From Paludifilum halophilum (GTDB lineage: Bacteria; Bacillota; Bacilli; Thermoactinomycetales; DSM-45169): DNA of 64,000 nucleotides. Numbering within the stretch: the stretch's first letter is position 1; every line of letters starts with the position of its first letter. Under the pieces are notes generated by a model, which saw only the letters and a list, made by a program, of their open reading frames with translations, was not told the origin of the DNA and searched no databases. Positions 58,827 through 64,000 of this stretch are shown here, piece after piece. The stretch covers positions 124,001-188,000 of the forward strand of contig NZ_NOWF01000005.1 in NCBI RefSeq assembly GCF_002245355.1, written 5' to 3'. Both the position numbers and the translations under genes were made by a program.

Positions 58827-58883
58827 TCATCAAATTTCAGTCGTTGGAACAAAGAATAGGCGGCTAATTCGGAACCGAAGAGA

Positions 58884-59345
58884 TTGCCCCATCATGGCGA
58901 ACCAGCCTGTGCCTTCTCCCATCGGGCTGTGGCGGTGTGCCATCCGCTTCAAGTTCTGGGTAATGGCCTCTATTACCAAACTACAATTTCGGATGGGGCA
59001 CAGGGGATCGTTCTGCCGATGGTGCTGGCTGTGATGATCCTGGTCTTTCTACTGGTGACAGTCGCCGTCTCTCAATCGGTGCGGACTCATCACGCCGCGA
59101 TGGGCGAGTGGGAGATGATCCGCGCCCAGTACGCCGCGGAAAGCGGAATCGCTCGGGTTCAGCAGAAACTGCATTCCGATCCGTCCTGGTCGGGGCGGTT
59201 GACGACCCGGATGAACGGCATGAAGGCGACAACGACAATCGTGGAAAGGCATGACGGGAATATTCGGCTTCGCTCGGTCGCTGAGGGAAAAAGAGTCAAG
59301 CAGACGGTGCGGGTGGAGCTGGAATGGGGAGACACTGGAAATTGA
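58884..59345 (+). CDS. PilX-like minor pilin/type IV pilus assembly protein
   Basis: Carries a typical type IV pilin-like helix, GIVLPMVLAVMILVFLLVTV, followed by QSVRTHHAAMGEWEMIRAQYAAESGIARVQQKL, the pattern of PilX/PulK-like minor pilins (Tyr-Ala-Ala-Glu-Ser-Gly helix). The C-terminal domain is short. The region upstream of the helix (from the TTG at 58884) does not look like a natural prepilin leader, so the 5' end may be rearranged; a GTG inside (about 58935) is an alternative start. It lies 230 bases before toxin copy 3, and a remnant of the same gene lies after toxin 1/SUKH, tying a pilus gene to this toxin module. Confidence 0.68.
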   Translation: MPHHGEPACAFSHRAVAVCHPLQVLGNGLYYQTTISDGAQGIVLPMVLAVMILVFLLVTVAVSQSVRTHHAAMGEWEMIRAQYAAESGIARVQQKLHSDPSWSGRLTTRMNGMKATTTIVERHDGNIRLRSVAEGKRVKQTVRVELEWGDTGN

Positions 59346-59578
59346 AAAATGGACCCGATAGACAAGCCCTGCCGAAATGGCGGGACTATGACATCAGCTT
59401 CCACTCTGAACGGCAGCTTCTATAAGGGAACCTTTACATAGAACTTTGGACTTGATCGATAATTGTTTTCCAGAGCATTTTCAGGTGATGGGAATATAAT
59501 TTAGTTTATTATCCCAAATATCAGAAATATGTACAATTGGGTTAGCCATTAGTTTTGAAAAGGGGATAATGACAGTCA
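59346..59578 (+). other. Gap between the pilX-like gene and toxin 3
   Basis: AT-rich. A TATAAT at about 59493-59498 may be part of the toxin 3 promoter. An ATG at 59569 opens a 24-codon frame that ends in TGA overlapping the TTG at 59640, a possible coupling leader, but it is out of frame with the prepilin reading. Confidence 0.35.
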
Positions 59579-60662
59579 TTGAATTTCATAACTCGATTGA
59601 AGAAGGAGGTTATATCCGATCGTTCCGGGTCTCCTACGGTTGAGTATGTCATCCATGATGGCCGTAGGAGCTTTGCTGGCGGCGATGTTGTATACCACGA
59701 CGATGGAAAAGCTTTTTGTCGCGGGCATCCAGGCTCATATTGACTGTATCAACCGAAAAGTTGGAAACGACGACTTCAAAGGCTGTGGTTCATCCAGCGA
59801 TACAGCCTCCGAATCCGAAACGTCATCGAAGGACCGGATTCACAGAGCGATCCCAAAAAGGAGAAAGGTTTTTTTGAGAAGCTTGGGGACGACCTGTCTG
59901 ATACCTGGGACAAGGCGATGGAGGGAGCCAAAGCCGGATACGATACTCTATCTGACGAGTTTCAGAGGGTAAAAGATGAACTGTCCCACGGACTCCAAGC
60001 GGAATGGGACGATTTCAAGGAAGGAAGTTTGAAGGAGCAAATCAAGTGGCTCTTGGATGGTTTCCCTATCCTCGGGTCGATTTCCGGGAAACTGAGTAAG
60101 TTAACCGGATTTGATCTCAATCAATGGATTGTAGAGAATCCGGGTGCTACCTTGTTAACTGTTCTCGGAGTTGGATTATTATTTGTACCCCTTCCCGGAG
60201 CGAAACCGTTGGGATTCAGCATACTGGGCGGTAGTAGCGTGAATGGTGTCCTTTCAGGGGTTTCAGGTCATGATGTCGGCTCATCGATGTTCTATGGCGG
60301 ACTGGCGGGTATAATCGGTTTGGGTGTCGGCGGTGCCGTCTACAAAGGTGTCGGCTCTTTGGTCGGAAGATATGCCGGTCCGTTTTTAAGTAAGTGGTTG
60401 CCGAAAAGCTTGGGCGGTGGAAGTGGAGCTTTCGCCGATCTGTTTTCCTTCGATTGGATGAAAGAAGGAACGTTCAATTGGAAGAAAGCCTTGATCGGCG
60501 GCGGAGTGATTGGGGCTCTCACCTTCGGCGGCGGGTTATTCCTTGACAAAGCCGTCCCACCCCTGGCTAAGGCAATGAATCAGTTTGGTTGGAATATGGA
60601 AGTCGGCGGCGATGGAACCCTTGCCATGCCGTGGATCAGGGGTGCGGATGAAGCGGCGGATG
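59574..60662 (+). repeat. Toxin-body repeat, copy 3
   Basis: Near-identical to 50863-51946. It has three extra bases (GAG) in the leader near 59608 and one C fewer than copy 1 near 59834. Confidence 0.9.
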
Positions 60663-61231
60663 GGTATAGGAAGGCCTCTGGGAAGAGCGGTGGAGGTGTT
60701 GTTCCTAAAGTTCATCCTAAGGCGGGAGAGGTTAGAGAGAAGACAAAGACATTGACAAGAGGTCCAAGGAAAGGAAAAACCGTGGTTTTACATAAAGAAG
60801 TACAAAATTATAAAGGCGAATGGGTGACAATAAGAGGTGGGAAAAGAACAAAGAAAGTTGTTAAAATGGAAGATGGATCAAAGGTAACTGTACCTTATGA
60901 AAAAGGGTTCCCTAACTTTGAACAGTGGAAGTCAGCGGAGTTAGATTTACCAGAACAGCTTTGGTTATCTTCAGATGCTAAACAATTTACTTATCTTAAT
61001 AAAAAGTTGTATATATTGACTCAAAAAAATCCTGACTTGGGTAGTAAGTTTACTGATGATGAGCTTAAGTTGCTTAAGCGAGGAAAAACGCCTAGTCGAT
61101 TTACTTGGCATCATCATCAGGATAAGGGTAGAATGCAGTTAGTAGATCGATATATCCACTCAAAAGCTGGACATACAGGCGGAAGGGAGATTTGGGGTGG
61201 AGGAAAAGAAAGACGAAAAGGGAAATATTAG
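59640..61231 (+). pseudogene. Polymorphic toxin 3 with WHH-type HNH nuclease tip, frameshifted
   Basis: Same layout as toxin 1, but the run CCC of copy 1 (codons SSKDP) is CC here at about 59834. The first frame therefore ends after 110 residues and the body continues in the frame opened by the ATG at 59918. The tip (about the last 170 residues) is a second WHH nuclease: FTWHHHQDKGRMQLV and HTGGREIWGGG, with many substitutions relative to toxin 1. An Flp-type leader (TTG 59579) precedes it, again one base out of frame. The downstream part from 59918 could still be made as a cytoplasmic fragment, and its SUKH gene is intact. Confidence 0.82.
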
Positions 61232-61240
61232 GAGGATAGA

Positions 61241-61726
61241 GTGTTGATTGAATGGTTAGATGTAGGGAAGAAAATTCAAAGGGAAGATATTTCTAAAGTA
61301 GAAAAGGAGTTCGGAGTAAATTTTCCCACTGACTACATTGAATGTGTCTTAGAGAATCACGGAGGTTCTCCGGACCCTGACGCTTACGATTTTAAAGGAG
61401 AAAAAGAGGCTGTATTTGACCGCTTACTGAGTTATGACCCCAACCAACCACATTATATTTTGCGAAATTATCGTGCGATAAAAGATCGGTTACCTACAGA
61501 TATATTTCCTATAGCTAGCGACCCGTTCGGAAATTTTATTTGTTTGGATTATAGGGTCGATAAGGAAAAACCGAAGATTGTTTTTTGGGACCATGAAAAA
61601 CACAGTCGAAGACTAGCAATCACTCCGATTTGTGATTCGTTTACTGAATTGATTTCAAAACTGTACGAACCCGATCACAGTGATGTCGATGAATTACTGC
61701 GAAAGGAATTTTCTGATTTAGAGTAG
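61241..61726 (+). CDS. SUKH (SMI1/KNR4) family immunity protein for toxin 3
   Basis: 161-residue SUKH protein starting with GTG behind GGAGGATA. VEKEFGVNFPTDYIECVLENHGGSPDP is the SUKH signature, followed by FDRLLSYDP and IFPIASDPFGNFICLDYR. It ends with an acidic tail (DHSDVDELLRKEFSDLE) missing from the first SUKH protein. It lies 9 bases after toxin 3 and is predicted to neutralise its WHH nuclease. Divergence from the other SUKH parallels that of the two nuclease tips. Confidence 0.9.
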   Translation: MLIEWLDVGKKIQREDISKVEKEFGVNFPTDYIECVLENHGGSPDPDAYDFKGEKEAVFDRLLSYDPNQPHYILRNYRAIKDRLPTDIFPIASDPFGNFICLDYRVDKEKPKIVFWDHEKHSRRLAITPICDSFTELISKLYEPDHSDVDELLRKEFSDLE

Positions 61727-62247
61727 CAGTATAGAGTCCCGTTTTAAAAAGCAATACTAGGTTTACCAAACTGGGGTAAAAAGCTATCTATAGAAGAGTG
61801 GTAGGCCAGCGTAGATCCTTTGCGTTTTTTGCAAGAGATCGGAGACGGCCTACCACCCTCCCCCAGCAGAGGATCAATGCAGAACTAAGTTGCCTGAAGG
61901 GGCTCAGGCAACCTTGATCTTATTTTGTTCTTTTAAAATCACTTCGTGACGTTTGTTTTTGTTCGCCATCGTATATATTCCTGAATCGTTTTCATACCCG
62001 CTTATCTTCCGGCGGTTCTTTGTAGAGCTGTTCGATTCGTTTTTTTCGTGTGAAATTTGGGATCATTGGATTCTTTCCAAACGGATCGACGGGGAACCGT
62101 CATCATTTGTACGGATGCCAAGATGACCATCGCCCGTCGGACAAATGGTGATGGACGAGACCCTTGAATTTTTACATAACATTGGATTTGTGGAGTCGGT
62201 TGTGACCGATTGATAGGACACTGCTTTATTTTTGGGAGGGGAAGGGA
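61727..62247 (+). other. Intergenic region closing the toxin island
   Basis: No gene recognised. It holds a perfect 10-bp inverted repeat GTGGTAGGCC (61798-61807)/GGCCTACCAC (61847-61856) and a hairpin GTTGCCTGA (61889-61897)/TCAGGCAAC (61904-61912). The stretch from about 62000 to 62210 resembles decayed coding sequence but no family can be named. Confidence 0.45.
61798..61856. repeat. 10-bp inverted repeat, possible element ends or terminator
   Basis: GTGGTAGGCC and GGCCTACCAC are perfect inverted copies 39 bases apart, with a T-rich interior (GCGTTTTTTGC). It could be the remnant of a small transposable element or a long hairpin at the island edge. Confidence 0.5.
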
Positions 62248-64000
62248 ATGGAAGAGGTTATTCAACAGGAACAGGAATATTTGGACAAAACGCTGACGGT
62301 GTTGGAGGAACAGATCAAAGAAAAATCGGCTGCATGCAAGAAACCGGCTCATGATGAAGTCGAAGAACAACTCTTTAAGCAGAACATAAAAGTATTGAAA
62401 TCCCTGGAGACGATTCGCCCTCGCCCGTATTTCGGACGGCTCGATTTTAAAGACGAATTCGGAGAAGAGACCATCTATATCGGCAAAAGAGGGGTTGAAA
62501 AAGACGGTGATTTGATCGTAGTTGATTGGCGAACGGATTTGGGGAAGCTTTACAACGCTTACCAAGGAGTTCAGTCAGAGTTTTACATCGATAACGATCC
62601 CAACCGTAAAGTGGAGATTCAGAGAAGGCGGGTGATCTCCATTGAACAGGACCGGGTTATCAAGGTTTCCGATACCGGAACAACCGAAGTTGTGGAAACC
62701 GCTTCCGGAGAAAAAGTGAAAATGATGGATGCCTATTTGGAGGAGATCCTGCGTCATACAGGGGACGAGTTGCAACTCCGGGAGATTATTGCCAGCATTC
62801 AGCAGGAACAGGACGAGATCATCCGCCTTCCCATCAAGCACACGATTATCGTCCAGGGGGCTGCCGGCAGTGGAAAGTCCAGCATCGCACTCCACCGCAT
62901 CTCCTATTTGCTGTATCAGTATCAGAAGCGGATCCGTCCGGAAAAAGTGCTGATCCTGGCTCCCAATGAAATGTTTCTCTCCTATATCCACAACCTGGTT
63001 CCCGAGTTGGATATCGATGGAATCGAACAGAGGACCTTTTATGATTGGGCTTCCACCTATTTCACTGACGTTAGGGAGATCCCGGATCTCTACCAAAATT
63101 ATGTGGATATCGATACCGATGAGAAAAAAGAAGATCGGATCCGGATTTCCAAATATAAGGGATCGCTGCAATTTAAAACTTTGCTGGATAATCTAGTGGC
63201 TGAAGTGGGACGGACTCTGCTCCCGTACAAGGATATTCATCTGTCCGAATGTCACACTTTATCCAGAGCAGAGATTGAACGGTTCTATCATTCCCGTCTT
63301 CACCTCCCGATGAATGTGCGACTTCGTGAGGTGAAGCAATTCATTCTAAACTGGAGTGAACAGGAAGGAAAAGCCTACAAAGACCAGTTGGAAAAAGAAT
63401 TTGAGACAGCCTATCAACAATGGGTGATGACGCTCCCGGAAGGCGAAGACCGCAAAAATGTATACCAAGCCCTGGAACGGGCGAAAGATTTGCGCTTAAA
63501 ACAATTCAGCCAACAAGCCAAAAAAGCGATAGAAGAATACGTGCGAAAAATGAAGGAAATATCGGCGGTTCGCATGTATAAAAATGTCTTTCAAAAACGG
63601 GTGTTCAACCGTTTTTCGCCGGATATGGATGAAAAACTCCTCGGATTGTTGCTGAAAAACGGACAAAAAATCAAACATGAACAATTTACTTATGAAGATA
63701 TCGCCCCCCTCATTTACCTGGATGCCAAAATGAACGGAAAAACACTGGAGTATGATCACATTGTCATCGACGAGGCCCAGGACTACAGCGCTTTTCAGTT
63801 GGCCATCATGAAGGATTATGCCCGGTCGATAACCGTTCTCGGAGATGTCGCTCAGGGGATTTTCTCCTTTTACGGTCTGGACAGTTGGGACGAGTTTCAG
63901 TCTTACCTTCAGGACCAACACGATGTAAAACGGATCGATATTCAGACCAGTTACCGTTCCACCAAGGAAATCATGGATCTGGCCAACCGGGTGCTAATCA
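62248..64000 (+). CDS. HelD-type RNA polymerase recycling ATPase (3' end outside window)
   Basis: UvrD/Rep-like superfamily 1 ATPase of the HelD family, which removes stalled or non-productive RNA polymerase from nucleic acid. The long N-terminal coiled coil (residues about 1-60) that enters the RNAP secondary channel is present, then RPYFGRLDF, Walker A in VQGAAGSGKSSIALHRISYLLY, an arm region, Walker B HIVIDEAQDYSAFQLAIM, LGDVAQGIFSFYG and TSYRSTKEIMDLANRV. The ATG at 62248 follows GGGAGGGGAAGGG. The frame is open to the last base, with about 584 of an expected ~770 residues in view. Confidence 0.92.
   Translation, partial: MEEVIQQEQEYLDKTLTVLEEQIKEKSAACKKPAHDEVEEQLFKQNIKVLKSLETIRPRPYFGRLDFKDEFGEETIYIGKRGVEKDGDLIVVDWRTDLGKLYNAYQGVQSEFYIDNDPNRKVEIQRRRVISIEQDRVIKVSDTGTTEVVETASGEKVKMMDAYLEEILRHTGDELQLREIIASIQQEQDEIIRLPIKHTIIVQGAAGSGKSSIALHRISYLLYQYQKRIRPEKVLILAPNEMFLSYIHNLVPELDIDGIEQRTFYDWASTYFTDVREIPDLYQNYVDIDTDEKKEDRIRISKYKGSLQFKTLLDNLVAEVGRTLLPYKDIHLSECHTLSRAEIERFYHSRLHLPMNVRLREVKQFILNWSEQEGKAYKDQLEKEFETAYQQWVMTLPEGEDRKNVYQALERAKDLRLKQFSQQAKKAIEEYVRKMKEISAVRMYKNVFQKRVFNRFSPDMDEKLLGLLLKNGQKIKHEQFTYEDIAPLIYLDAKMNGKTLEYDHIVIDEAQDYSAFQLAIMKDYARSITVLGDVAQGIFSFYGLDSWDEFQSYLQDQHDVKRIDIQTSYRSTKEIMDLANRVLI

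Noticed and set aside
62002-62565. Minus-strand 187-codon frame at the 5' end of the HelD gene
   Set aside because: Shadow of the coding strand; the plus-strand gene has a strong RBS and complete SF1 motifs.
1-64000. CRISPR arrays, rRNA genes and prophage structural genes
   Set aside because: No regularly spaced short repeats, rRNA sequence or phage structural proteins were seen.

Overview
The window reads as a chromosomal segment of an endospore-forming, moderately GC-rich Firmicute, most like the Thermoactinomycetaceae branch of Bacillales (inference). Supporting signs are strong GGAGG ribosome-binding sites, many TTG/GTG starts, GpsB, a YhcN/YlaJ-type spore lipoprotein, YkoN/YkoP/YkoQ homologues and a Bacillus-like trmK-yqfO pair. 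Two traits are unusual for that group: the RNase P RNA has type A architecture, and the window holds a full selenocysteine decoding set.

1-8.4 kb: end of an M1 aminopeptidase gene, a phosphodiesterase/nuclease-fold protein, trmK-yqfO, rnpB, an SGNH hydrolase, a large secreted protein of unknown role and an M42 aminopeptidase. 8.4-12.2 kb: amino-sugar operon nagA-nagB-SIS protein-nagR behind a promoter whose -35 box is covered by a NagR/DasR-type operator. 12.3-15.3 kb: isochorismatase-fold hydrolase, two small membrane proteins, DUF488 and a 2Fe-2S ferredoxin. 15.4-18.3 kb: TPP-riboswitch-controlled tenI-thiO-thiS-thiG. 18.4-27.9 kb: divergent FtsW/RodA-type genes, a CPA2 antiporter, a membrane Zn-peptidase, a spore lipoprotein, gpsB, an NlpC/P60 endopeptidase and a YqaA-type membrane protein.

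28-39.5 kb: selB, tRNA-Gly(CCC), fadH with a FadR box, tRNA-Sec, queF, an MFS carrier, selA, a frameshifted secreted nuclease, and selD. SelD itself carries an in-frame UGA at codon 17 and is therefore a selenoprotein. 39.6-49 kb: LacI-type regulator, cysteine desulfurase-thiI pair for 4-thiouridine, rocB, PCD, TerC, and ykoP-ykoN-tRNA-Gln-ykoQ.

49.1-61.8 kb is an accessory island, more AT-rich in its toxin tips and immunity genes. It starts with an HTH-TPR (RRNPP-type) regulator that diverges from a toxin gene. It contains three copies of a glycine-rich toxin body. Two of these are preceded by an Flp-type prepilin leader (Gly, then Glu-Tyr at +5/+6) lying one base out of frame with the body. 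The toxin tips are two WHH-type HNH nucleases, each with a SUKH immunity gene, and a PD-(D/E)xK-like domain with its own immunity family. Orphan tips, duplicated immunity genes, pilX-like genes and remnants, a broken DNA methylase, a snap-back palindromic element and a frameshifted IS1182-like transposase fill the rest. I read this as a polymorphic-toxin locus whose toxins may be exported through a type IV/Tad-like pilus route; this is the most novel part of the window. The window ends inside a HelD-type helicase gene.
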